A stretch of 9,577 nt of DNA from the NCBI GenBank assembly GCA_947311795.1, contig CAMZLX010000026.1, forward strand, positions 1 through 9,577. The letters run 5' to 3'. The stretch is from an uncultured Zetaproteobacteria bacterium (GTDB taxonomy: Bacteria; Pseudomonadota; Zetaproteobacteria; Mariprofundales; Mariprofundaceae). The position numbers and the translations under genes are program-made. Position 1 is the first letter of the stretch, and every line of letters begins with the position of its first letter. This document shows, piece after piece, positions 1 to 6,985 of this stretch. The notes under the pieces were generated by a model, which saw only the letters and a list, made by a program, of their open reading frames with translations, did not search any database and was not told the DNA's origin.

Positions 1-1575
1 AGCTTTAAGCAAGAAACCAAATTTATCATTCGCTTCCTCATCAGAGATACCCAGAGCTTTAAGTACGCGTGCTTGCACATCGGTTTTATGAATACGAATC
101 GAGCCACCACCAATCTCTGTGCCGTTCCACACCAAATCATAGGCTTGCGAACGCATTTCAAGTGGTGCACTTTCCAACTTATCCAAATCTTCATCATACG
201 GTGCAGTAAATGGATGGTGAAGCGCTTGTAGGCGTTTGTTTTCGCTATCCCATTCAAACATAGGAAAATCAACCACCCATACAAATTGATTGGACTTTTC
301 ATCAAACAAACCAAGGTCTTTGCCTAATTCCACACGCAAATAACCCAAAGCATTGTTCACCACTTCCTTGGTATCCGCACCAAAGAACAATAAATCACCA
401 TTTTCAGCTTGTGTGCGCTCTAGCAATGCTTTGAGCACATCTTCCGACAAGTTTTTCACAATCGGCGATTGCAAACCATTGGGAATATCATCTTTATCAT
501 TCACTTTGATGTATGCCAAACCACGCGCCCCATAAATGGACACAAACTTGGTGTAGTTATCGATTTTCTTGCGGCTTAATTTATCGTTGCCGCCCGGTAC
601 ACGAATCACTTTCACCAACCCGCCATTGTTGGCGGGCCCTGAAAACACTTTAAAATCAACCGACTTCATCAAATCAGTCACATCAATATGTTCCAAACCA
701 AAACGCACATCAGGGCGGTCTAAACCATATTTATCCATAGCATCGGCATAGGTCATGCGTGGGAATGGTGCTTGCAACTTCTCATCCATACCCGCTTCAA
801 ACATGGCACAAATCAAACCTTCAGCTTTTTCCATCACATCATCTTGGCTCACAAATGACATTTCCAAATCAATTTGGGTGAATTCAGGTTGGCGGTCTGC
901 CCTTAAATCTTCATCACGGAAACAACGTGCCACTTGATAATATCTATCCATACCCGCCACCATCAATAATTGTTTGAACAGCTGTGGGCTTTGCGGCAAT
1001 GCATAGAATGAACCTGGATACACACGTGAAGGCACAAGATAGTCACGCGCACCTTCAGGTGTAGATTTATTTAAAATCGGGGTTTCAACATCCAAGAAGT
1101 CTTGGGAATCCAAGTAGTTACGCGCGGCATGGGTCACTTTATGACGCAGCATCAGATTGCGCTGCATTTTCGGGCGGCGCAAATCCAAATAACGGTATTC
1201 CAAGCGATGCTGCTCGCCTGCATTGCAGTCATCATCAATAGAAAACGGCGGCGTTTCAGCACGGTTTAATACAATTAGCTCAGAAATCTTTATTTCAATT
1301 TCACCAGTTGGCAGCTTGGGGTTAATCACCGCATCATCCCGAGCAATCACTTCACCATGCACTTCAATCACATTTTGCTGACGCATGGAGTGCGCCAACT
1401 TGTGCATGTCTGGTGTGTCTGGATGGGCAACCACTTGCACCAAACCTGAACGGTCACGAACATCTAAAAAAATGACCCCGCCGTGGTCACGGTTGGTCTC
1501 AACCCAACCAGATAGTTTTACTTGTTGCCCCAAATGAGCTTTGCGAAAATCGCCACAATATGTGCGCGTCACCAT
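1..1575 (-). CDS. aspS: Aspartyl-tRNA synthetase, bacterial type (C-terminus outside window)
   Basis: Charges tRNA with aspartate in the cytoplasm using ATP (class II synthetase). The minus-strand frame is open from ATG at 1575 to the window edge, giving 525 residues. Relatives have about 590, so roughly the last 65-75 residues, with class II motif 3 (GLDR), are missing because the window ends. Visible in order: N-terminal OB-fold anticodon-binding domain (about 1-105, with GWVETNRDHGG); the catalytic segments YRYLDLRRP, TPEGARDYLVPSR and FALPQSPQLFKQLLM-like (here FYALPQSPQLFKQLLM); motif 2 FRDEDLRADRQPEFTQID (motif Arg about 220); the bacterial GAD insertion (about 290-410); then HHPFTAP and GGGSIRIH. 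A GGAG Shine-Dalgarno sequence lies 8 bases before the ATG. Residues His31, Ala82 and Leu88 resemble non-discriminating enzymes that also charge tRNA-Asn. It must be transcribed from the 163-base gap to its right, because the next gene is on the other strand. The assignment is very secure. Confidence 0.97.
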   Translation of the reverse strand, partial: MVTRTYCGDFRKAHLGQQVKLSGWVETNRDHGGVIFLDVRDRSGLVQVVAHPDTPDMHKLAHSMRQQNVIEVHGEVIARDDAVINPKLPTGEIEIKISELIVLNRAETPPFSIDDDCNAGEQHRLEYRYLDLRRPKMQRNLMLRHKVTHAARNYLDSQDFLDVETPILNKSTPEGARDYLVPSRVYPGSFYALPQSPQLFKQLLMVAGMDRYYQVARCFRDEDLRADRQPEFTQIDLEMSFVSQDDVMEKAEGLICAMFEAGMDEKLQAPFPRMTYADAMDKYGLDRPDVRFGLEHIDVTDLMKSVDFKVFSGPANNGGLVKVIRVPGGNDKLSRKKIDNYTKFVSIYGARGLAYIKVNDKDDIPNGLQSPIVKNLSEDVLKALLERTQAENGDLLFFGADTKEVVNNALGYLRVELGKDLGLFDEKSNQFVWVVDFPMFEWDSENKRLQALHHPFTAPYDEDLDKLESAPLEMRSQAYDLVWNGTEIGGGSIRIHKTDVQARVLKALGISDEEANDKFGFLLKA

Positions 1576-1675
1576 GATATTTACTCCAAATCAAAAAACT
1601 GCCAAATAGCTACTGCACCGCAACCTAACAATACCTAGCCTGACTGCAAGATGACACTTAAACTTAAGGTATAGC

Positions 1676-1700
1676 TTGACCCCCCCCGATTTTTTCTAAC
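1676..1700 (+). promoter_or_regulatory. Candidate promoter of the lipoprotein gene, with short C-tract spacer
   Basis: TTGACC at 1676-1681 matches the first five positions of a sigma-70 -35 box except the last base pair region. TCTAAC at 1695-1700 matches four of six bases of TATAAT. The spacer is only 13 bases, well below the usual 16-18, and is largely made of C residues. As it stands this would be a poor promoter; a longer C tract would bring the boxes to normal spacing. This is inference from box matching only, and the true promoter could be elsewhere. Confidence 0.25.
1680..1687. repeat. Eight-base poly-C tract
   Basis: Eight consecutive C residues lie 51 bases before the lipoprotein start codon and immediately after TTGA. 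It stands out in an AT-rich intergenic stretch and is the longest G/C homopolymer I noticed in the window. Such tracts can vary in length by slipped-strand mispairing, and are also places where sequencing miscounts bases. Confidence 0.9.
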
Positions 1701-1702
1701 CT

Positions 1703-1726
1703 CATTCTATTGAATGAAATATTCAT
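1703..1726 (+). repeat. Two overlapping short inverted repeats next to the ribosome binding site
   Basis: CATTC (1703-1707) pairs with GAATG (1712-1716) around a TATT loop. ATGAA (1714-1718) pairs with TTCAT (1722-1726) around an ATA loop. The two share bases 1714-1716, so only one could form at a time. The second ends directly against the AGGAG at 1727-1731. Both stems are only five base pairs and AT-rich, so they may be chance or an operator-like site rather than a stable RNA structure. Confidence 0.35.
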
Positions 1727-1738
1727 AGGAGTTGAAGT

Positions 1739-3679
1739 ATGTGGAAAAGTTCTGTTTTTGCCCTATTTATTCTGTTGGTCTCATGTGGGGAAACTAACAG
1801 TTCTCTCAACCCTAGCGCGTCAAATACTAACGATGTAAACCCACTTTCTGAAGCCACGCTTGCCAAAACTTATGCAGGAGCCGCCGCATCCTTAACGCTC
1901 TCTAATGGGCGATTATACTTTGCAAACTCATACACTCATGATATTCATAGTATATCTACCAACGGGGGATCATTAAAAACACACTATGCTTCTTTCGGCG
2001 TTGGTGGAAATGTTTCTTTGATTAATGGTAACTTATACTTTTCTGGACTAGGCGATAAGGGTGTTCTTTCTGTCCCTGCTAACAACGAAGGCGTTTATCG
2101 CTTATCTGAAACAAAATATTCATCTGTTCGCTCGGTTGTAAGTGATCAAACATATGTTTATTGGTCTGAATATGACTTTGGCATTGGTAGGGTCGTTAAA
2201 GCCCCTATCAACAAACAAGGTGTTGACCCTTCCTTTAGTGCCCAAGGCTATTCAATGCAGGAAATACTACCATTTGCACTTAGTGGACCTGCTCTGCTCG
2301 CAAAAGATAACAGCTCCATATTCATCCTTGATGAAAATTCTGGGAAAGTTTACAAAAGTGATTTAGCCACAAATGCATATTCTATGCTTACAACTGTATC
2401 GCTCCAAACCGTTACAGGCGGTTATCGGATGGTTGCCAATTCACTCTACTTATATGTTCTTGATGGGTTAAACTTACTACAAATTGACAAAACTACTGGT
2501 CAAACCACAACTGTAGCCAATGGTATTGATACATTAATGACAGACTTCAGAGCAGATGCCAACGCTACCTACTGGTGGCAAAACAATTCCTTGAAGCGTT
2601 TAGACAGTACAACTGGTACGATTACTGTACTCGCATCCAATGTCTTTGATGGCATGGCATTTGGCATTGATGATACGCATATTTGGTGGTTTTCAAATGG
2701 TGGTAACTATCAAATTTCCCGCGCCCCGATTTCAGTTGGCGCTACAGAACTCATCGCCTCTTACCCTTCTTTTCAATATCAAAATCCTACACAAGGAAGC
2801 ATATATTTTGACCAAAACTTTATATATTGGACGGGCAACGGTGGAGCAAGCTTATATAAACTCTCTAAACTAGGCGGAACACCAACCGTTATCTCCAAAG
2901 CAATATCATACTCTAGTATTGGCACATTTAGCGCAAACAGTACTTCGTTGGATTGGGCAAATAGTGGTCAATATATTCAACATATCAAAGATAAAACGGT
3001 AGGTCAGCCTGATGCGACAAGTGTTTGGAGCTTTACTCAGCCTCCTCTCTCCTCTGCGACAATCACTGGCAGTGTAGCAATGACAAGCCATAATAATCAG
3101 CTTTATTGGACGGCTGATAAATTTGATACTGCCGACCCTTTAGGTGCTTATGCTTTAGAAACCTATATGTATGATGGTACAACCACCACCTTAATTAAAA
3201 AGCTATATGGCAGCCTGTCTCGTGCCATAATGGTTGATAACAGTGGTATTATTCTATCCCATACGATTAACACAAATAATATCGTTCCCTTTCGCCACCG
3301 CTTATCCGCAATGTCTCTAACAGGGTCGGTTCTTGTTGATTTGGTCCAATCAGATACAGAAATCATTGCAATAACATTAGTCAATGAAGTTATCTACTTT
3401 ATTGTTAGCGATGGGCTAAATGTTGGCGAGCTGAAAAGCTACAATTTAAACACTCAAACAGTGGCAACACTTTCGCCGATTGAACCCACCACAATCTCAG
3501 GGCTTTATGCAGATGCTACCCATGTTTATTGGGGCGACCCAGCAGGTGTTCACAGGCTACTTGTTACTGGTGGTTTGAAAGAAGATATATCCACTCAAAG
3601 TCATGCTCTTTCTATAACTGGGGATAACACTTATATTTATTGGTCTGATTTAACTTCCATCAAGCGCGCAACTAAATAG
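1739..3679 (+). CDS. Predicted lipoprotein with about 14 YWTD-like beta-propeller repeats
   Basis: A 646-residue protein of unknown function. The N-terminus is a lipoprotein signal: MWKSS, hydrophobic residues 6-14, then lipobox LVSC with Cys16 as the acylated residue. Gly-Glu follows, with no Asp at +2, so outer-membrane placement is likely if E. coli-type sorting applies. A Ser/Asn-rich linker (17-40) leads into repeats whose central strand carries an aromatic motif: LYFA 59, LYFS 99, VYWS 140, SIFI 193, LYVLD 238, TYWW 277, IWWF 315, IYWT 362, LDWA 404, LYWT 455, IILS 504, IYFI 552, VYWG 596, IYWS 633. Many repeats end in GG or NG turns, as in STNGG, KLGG and VTGG. The pattern resembles YWTD/DUF5050-type propellers; no catalytic motif is seen. 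AGGAG lies 7 bases before the ATG. The gene stands alone on the plus strand, looks somewhat more AT-rich than its neighbours, and separates ispF from aspS, which suggests an accessory insertion. Propeller and lipoprotein calls are fairly sure; its role is unknown. Confidence 0.85.
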   Translation: MWKSSVFALFILLVSCGETNSSLNPSASNTNDVNPLSEATLAKTYAGAAASLTLSNGRLYFANSYTHDIHSISTNGGSLKTHYASFGVGGNVSLINGNLYFSGLGDKGVLSVPANNEGVYRLSETKYSSVRSVVSDQTYVYWSEYDFGIGRVVKAPINKQGVDPSFSAQGYSMQEILPFALSGPALLAKDNSSIFILDENSGKVYKSDLATNAYSMLTTVSLQTVTGGYRMVANSLYLYVLDGLNLLQIDKTTGQTTTVANGIDTLMTDFRADANATYWWQNNSLKRLDSTTGTITVLASNVFDGMAFGIDDTHIWWFSNGGNYQISRAPISVGATELIASYPSFQYQNPTQGSIYFDQNFIYWTGNGGASLYKLSKLGGTPTVISKAISYSSIGTFSANSTSLDWANSGQYIQHIKDKTVGQPDATSVWSFTQPPLSSATITGSVAMTSHNNQLYWTADKFDTADPLGAYALETYMYDGTTTTLIKKLYGSLSRAIMVDNSGIILSHTINTNNIVPFRHRLSAMSLTGSVLVDLVQSDTEIIAITLVNEVIYFIVSDGLNVGELKSYNLNTQTVATLSPIEPTTISGLYADATHVYWGDPAGVHRLLVTGGLKEDISTQSHALSITGDNTYIYWSDLTSIKRATK

Positions 3680-4151
3680 TCTGGAGTAGCACCACAGCTT
3701 GGGCAGCAATACCCTCGCCACGCCCTGTAAAACCAAGCTTTTCCGTGGTGGTGGCTTTAAGGTTAATCGCTGTGACATCAATCTTTAAGACTTCCGCCAA
3801 ACGAACGCGCATGGGTTCAATATATGTTGCTAATTTGGGTTTCTGTGCAATCACCGTGGCATCAATATTACCAATGCTAAACCCAAGCTCATGAATGCTT
3901 TGGTTTACTTTAGCGAGAAGAACAGTGCTATCCACACCCTCTAAGGCTGGGTCGGTGTCTGGGAAATGATGCCCAATATCACCCAAACACGCTGCACCAA
4001 GCAATGCATCGCAAATGGCATGAATCAACACATCAGCATCGGAATGCCCTGCAAGACCCAAGTGATACGGAACTTCTACACCGCCAAGCATCAGTTTACG
4101 GTTTTCCGCAAAAGCATGTACATCAAAGCCCTGACCCACTCGAATACTCAT
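3672..4151 (-). CDS. ispF: 2-C-methyl-D-erythritol 2,4-cyclodiphosphate synthase
   Basis: Fifth enzyme of the MEP isoprenoid pathway: it cyclises 4-diphosphocytidyl-2-C-methylerythritol 2-phosphate to the 2,4-cyclodiphosphate and releases CMP. The protein is 159 residues, the normal family length, and family members are cytoplasmic trimers. The N-terminus has GQGFDVHAF; Asp10, His12 and His44 (in GHSDADVLIHAICDALLG) are the expected metal ligands. DIGHHFPDTD and the C-terminal TTTEKLGFTGRGEGI, with Glu137, are also intact. I chose the ATG at 4151, which overlaps the ispD stop as ATGA; a start at 4172 would add seven residues, unneeded and lacking family similarity. The stop lies inside the convergent lipoprotein gene's 3' end (8-base overlap). 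No terminator hairpin follows, so transcripts may run antisense into that gene. Confidence 0.97.
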   Translation of the reverse strand: MSIRVGQGFDVHAFAENRKLMLGGVEVPYHLGLAGHSDADVLIHAICDALLGAACLGDIGHHFPDTDPALEGVDSTVLLAKVNQSIHELGFSIGNIDATVIAQKPKLATYIEPMRVRLAEVLKIDVTAINLKATTTEKLGFTGRGEGIAAQAVVLLQTI

Positions 4152-4825
4152 CGCAACTGCTCCTCTAACCACAACATATCCGCTTGGGTGGTGACTTTAC
4201 GGTTATTCACATCACCTTGGCTGATATATACATCAAAACCAGCAGCTTCGAGAACAGAAGCATCATCTGTATGCAAGTGTAGGTTATCTTTTTCTTGGGC
4301 TAAAGCCTGGTCAAACCAATCGCGGCGTGCTACCTGCGGTGTTTGCACAGCCATCAAACTTTTTCTATCGGGTGTCTCCACTACTTTACCATCCGCATTG
4401 ATACGTTTAATCGTATCATGCACGGCTAAACCCGGTACGGCTGCGCCATGTTTCTCAGCAACCGTAAACACATCGTCCAACAAAGCTTTGCAAGGCAATG
4501 CCCGCGCTGCATCATGCACAGCCACCATATCAATAGCTTCAGGAAGGGCTGCAAGACCGCGCTGCATAGACATAGAGCGTTCTGCACCACCCACTACAGG
4601 TTGTAACAGTTCAAAGTTCCAGTCATAACCTGCAACGGCATCAGCATACCATATATCTCTATCGCCAATCACAGGTTGCACCACAGCGATATGTGTGGAT
4701 TGATTCAAACTTTCCAATGTGTGTAAAATAAGTGGTTTGCCTGCAACTTCTAAATATTGTTTGGGAATGGCGCTGCCAAAGCGTTTACCACTGCCCGCCG
4801 CAAGCAATAATACGCCTATCTTCAT
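4148..4825 (-). CDS. ispD: 2-C-methyl-D-erythritol 4-phosphate cytidylyltransferase
   Basis: Third enzyme of the MEP pathway: it joins CTP and 2-C-methylerythritol 4-phosphate to give CDP-methylerythritol plus pyrophosphate. The 225-residue protein has the nucleotide-binding start LLLAAGSGKRFG (Arg15), PKQYL with Lys22, GGAERSMSMQRGL, VHDAAR (104-108 region, Asp105 and Arg108), AVQTPQ (159-163) and a C-terminal NRKVT with Lys210, all expected for catalysis or substrate binding. One mild deviation: the Pro that usually follows VHDAAR is Ala109. The gene overlaps pyrF upstream by one base (TGATG) and ispF downstream by ATGA, so the two isoprenoid enzymes are probably translationally coupled. 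It is not fused to ispF, unlike the IspDF enzymes of many alpha- and epsilonproteobacteria. Confidence 0.97.
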   Translation of the reverse strand: MKIGVLLLAAGSGKRFGSAIPKQYLEVAGKPLILHTLESLNQSTHIAVVQPVIGDRDIWYADAVAGYDWNFELLQPVVGGAERSMSMQRGLAALPEAIDMVAVHDAARALPCKALLDDVFTVAEKHGAAVPGLAVHDTIKRINADGKVVETPDRKSLMAVQTPQVARRDWFDQALAQEKDNLHLHTDDASVLEAAGFDVYISQGDVNNRKVTTQADMLWLEEQLR

Positions 4826-5514
4826 CAGGCTTGAGCTTGGCTCATCATACTAGCTGCTTCTTCAGCCGCTTGTTTGGGGCTATCTGCTTGTAAAATCGGA
4901 CGACCAATCACCAAATAGTCCGAACCATTATCCACTGCCATTTTCGGGTCGGCAATGCGCTTCTGGTCTTGGGTGTCTTGATTACCCCAGCGAATGCCAG
5001 GAGTGACTGTGATGAAATCTTGCCCGCAAGCTTCCTTGATTGAAGCTGCTTCAAATACACTGCACACCACGCCATCAAGCCCTGCATTTTTTGCAAGTTT
5101 TGCTCGCTCTAGGGCAACCTTCAAAGCTTGGTCTTTGGGCATGGTATCGCTGGTTAAAACCGTCACTGCAATCAATAACATATCAGGAAAAGCTTTAGCA
5201 GCTTGACTTGCCGCTTCAAGCATAGGCTTACCGCCACCTGCATGTACATTGACCATCTGTACACCCAAAGCACCTGCGCTTTCAATGGCTTGGGCAACTG
5301 TGTTTGGAATATCATGAAATTTAAGGTCTAAAAAGACGTGATGTGTTTTGCTAAGTTCGGAAATTAAACTTGGACCTTCAGCAACAAACAAACGCAAGCC
5401 CACTTTTAGCCAACCTACCGACTCAGCCAAAGTATCACGCATGGCAAAGGCTTCAGTTTTACTGTTCACATCCAATGCCACCATGATTCTATCTTTCATT
5501 GCATCAGTTAACAT
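4825..5514 (-). CDS. pyrF: Orotidine 5'-phosphate decarboxylase
   Basis: Last step of de novo UMP synthesis: it removes CO2 from orotidine 5'-phosphate. The 229-residue protein is of normal length for the bacterial type. Key parts: VALDV with Asp15, LKVGL with Lys37, the signature DLKFHDIPNT (Asp63, Lys65, Asp68), VNVHAGGG, TPGIR (171-175) for the phosphate loop and IGRPI (203-207). The frame is open upstream to 5631, but those residues read through lapB and have no family similarity. I chose ATG 5514 because GGAGAAGAG lies just upstream; an internal ATG at 5499 (MKDRIMVALD) is possible but lacks a ribosome binding site. The chosen start overlaps the lapB 3' end by 11 bases. The lapB-pyrF pairing is also found in E. 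coli. Confidence 0.96.
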   Translation of the reverse strand: MLTDAMKDRIMVALDVNSKTEAFAMRDTLAESVGWLKVGLRLFVAEGPSLISELSKTHHVFLDLKFHDIPNTVAQAIESAGALGVQMVNVHAGGGKPMLEAASQAAKAFPDMLLIAVTVLTSDTMPKDQALKVALERAKLAKNAGLDGVVCSVFEAASIKEACGQDFITVTPGIRWGNQDTQDQKRIADPKMAVDNGSDYLVIGRPILQADSPKQAAEEAASMMSQAQA

Positions 5515-6676
5515 GCTGCTCTTCTCCAAAAATATGTGAGCCTTGCAAAGGTTCCATGCTTCCCCATGTAGTACATTTTGGACATTGCCAACGCATATCA
5601 TGCACCTGAACGCCACATTGTTTGCACGCAAACAGCTTCATGCTCAAACGCCAATATTTAGCCTGCTGCACCAAGTTGTTGCCCACTTCATCCAATGCTG
5701 CAAGCCGCAGTTCATGACGCAGGCTTAAATCTTTAAGACCCAACTTATCTTTCAATGTTTTGGCTGATTTGACACCATCAACCTTTGTCACCTGCTCAAC
5801 CCACCGCACACCAACTTCAACATCATGACGTTTTTCCCACTTATCATAAAGGAACTTTTCACCGTGGGCGTGATAAAATTTGCTATCCAACATCAAAGCT
5901 TCGGGTAACAACATATGATGCTCAGGTTTAACTTGGTTTAAGTACAGCTCTGCTTGTTTCACAGCTTCTTCGTGCTCACCAGCCTGAATAAGTTGGCGCA
6001 AGCGCAATAAATGCGCATGGGTACATGCTGGCGACAGTTTTAGGGCTTCAATAGCTAAGCTCTCCGATAAAGCCAGGTCTGATTGCTCCATAGCTATTTT
6101 TGACATTTCCGCTTTAAGGTATGCTCTATGCTCATGATAGGATTGGTTTTCCACTTGTTCCAAGCGGCTCACCAACCATTCCGCTTCATCCCACTCATGG
6201 CTTTGTTCGCGAATGCGCAAGCAGGCATATAAAGAGGATAAGTGGTCGGTTTGCATAGCAAGCGCTTTAGCATAGTGTTTTAGGGCTCTATCAAGTAAAC
6301 CACCTGTTTGAAAGTCTTTACCCAACGCGACATAAGCTTGAAAATGAAGCTCTGGCGACACATCTGGACGAGCTAATATATTTTGGTGGATGCGAACTGC
6401 ACGTCCATATTCACCTTGGGCGCGAAACATTTCACCCAATGCCATATATACTTCAGCAGATTCAGAACGGATTTTCGCCACCTGCACCATCTCTTGCAAG
6501 GCACGGTCAGGCTTATCAGATAAAAGGTAATTAATACCACGAAGCAAAGGGCTTACTCGTATATCTTCGGGAACTTCTTCAATATCTTGTTGAGGAAAGT
6601 CGTCTCTATTCTTCCAAATCAATGCGACAGCAATTGCAACTGCCACAATCATCAATGCAATAATAAAACTGCTCAT
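5504..6676 (-). CDS. lapB: LapB (YciM), TPR regulator of lipopolysaccharide synthesis
   Basis: Inner-membrane-anchored cytoplasmic protein that in E. coli brings LpxC to the FtsH protease and coordinates lipopolysaccharide assembly. At 390 residues it is almost the same length as E. coli LapB (389). It has an N-terminal membrane segment (about 4-21), then FPQQDIEEVPEDIR-type linker and LLRGINYLLSDKPDRALQ, which starts a series of TPR repeats through about residue 300 (for example AEVYMALGEMFRAQGEYGRA and FQTGGLLDRALKHYAKAL). The C-terminus is a rubredoxin-like zinc knuckle with Cys351, Cys354, Cys365 and Cys368 (CKQC and CPKC). All three parts known to be needed in E. coli are present. The start ATG overlaps the lapA stop as ATGA, so the two are probably co-translated; the 3' end overlaps pyrF. 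Confidence 0.96.
   Translation of the reverse strand: MSSFIIALMIVAVAIAVALIWKNRDDFPQQDIEEVPEDIRVSPLLRGINYLLSDKPDRALQEMVQVAKIRSESAEVYMALGEMFRAQGEYGRAVRIHQNILARPDVSPELHFQAYVALGKDFQTGGLLDRALKHYAKALAMQTDHLSSLYACLRIREQSHEWDEAEWLVSRLEQVENQSYHEHRAYLKAEMSKIAMEQSDLALSESLAIEALKLSPACTHAHLLRLRQLIQAGEHEEAVKQAELYLNQVKPEHHMLLPEALMLDSKFYHAHGEKFLYDKWEKRHDVEVGVRWVEQVTKVDGVKSAKTLKDKLGLKDLSLRHELRLAALDEVGNNLVQQAKYWRLSMKLFACKQCGVQVHDMRWQCPKCTTWGSMEPLQGSHIFGEEQHVN
5519..5527 (-). promoter_or_regulatory. Ribosome binding site that sets the pyrF start
   Basis: GGAGAAGAG on the minus strand, ending four bases before the ATG at 5514 (the GGAG core is about nine bases away), lies inside the lapB coding region. It supports this start over the later ATG at 5499, which is preceded by no purine-rich block. 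Confidence 0.65.
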
Positions 6677-6966
6677 AGGTCATCTTGTAGCGGAATCGTG
6701 CGTAGATTTTCGACTTCTTTCTGTAACATCGCATTTTCTTTTCTAAGTTGCTTGATTTCTTTTTTATGTTTACGCCTAGAAAAGCTTAACGCGAGAACAC
6801 CACCTGCAAAACCAAAGAAAAATGCAGTAAACATAGGTATAAATAAAGGTGCATCATCGGTATAAAAACCTAAAAAAGATAAATGCACAGGCATAGTGTT
6901 TGCAAGTGCAAATGTTGTAGAAAACACTGCCAAGACAATGCTTACCGTAAGACTAAGCCAATTCAT
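6673..6966 (-). CDS. lapA: LapA (YciS), DUF1049 inner-membrane partner of LapB
   Basis: A 97-residue small membrane protein. It has two hydrophobic segments (about 4-22 and 40-62) separated by the short NTMPVHLSFLGFYTDDAP loop, then a basic stretch SRRKHKKE and a charged helix (67-90) likely to form a coiled coil. This matches the DUF1049/LapA layout. In E. coli it associates with LapB. The frame continues upstream through ihfB, but ATG 6966 gives the family N-terminus and lies 19 bases after the ihfB stop. No clear Shine-Dalgarno sequence precedes it (the gap reads ACCACCTTTTATTTT), so translation may depend on ihfB ribosomes. The call rests on membrane topology, size and the adjacent lapB. 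Confidence 0.92.
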   Translation of the reverse strand: MNWLSLTVSIVLAVFSTTFALANTMPVHLSFLGFYTDDAPLFIPMFTAFFFGFAGGVLALSFSRRKHKKEIKQLRKENAMLQKEVENLRTIPLQDDL

Positions 6967-6985
6967 AAAATAAAAGGTGGTGTAT

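Larger units (their letters stand above)
1576..1738. other. Divergent intergenic region between aspS and the lipoprotein gene
   Basis: This 163-base gap is the only intergenic stretch over 100 bases and must hold promoters for two divergent genes. It contains the aspS Shine-Dalgarno GGAG (1584-1587, minus strand) and the lipoprotein gene's AGGAG (1727-1731, plus strand). An eight-C tract and two overlapping short inverted repeats are listed separately. On the minus strand a TTGCAG at about 1645-1650 could be part of an aspS promoter, but I see no well-spaced -10 box. No small ORF or RNA gene is evident. Confidence 0.7.

Noticed and set aside
353..937. Three 60-codon plus-strand frames in a row
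   Set aside because: They are antisense to aspS, whose conserved motifs run through the same bases.
3655..3675. GCGCGC-containing stretch near the convergent gene ends as a terminator
   Set aside because: No stem longer than the short palindrome and no following T-run on either strand.
4152..4172. Longer ispF start adding MVRGAVA
   Set aside because: The ATGA overlap with ispD gives the normal family N-terminus and length.
3966..4628. 220-codon open frame on the plus strand opposite ispF and ispD
   Set aside because: It lies fully antisense to two certain genes, has low-complexity Ser/Thr/Cys-rich sequence, no family resemblance and no ribosome binding site; a shadow of ispD/ispF codon use.
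5515..5631. Longer pyrF start giving a 268-residue protein
   Set aside because: The extra 39 residues read through the lapB zinc-knuckle region in another frame and have no match to OMP decarboxylases.
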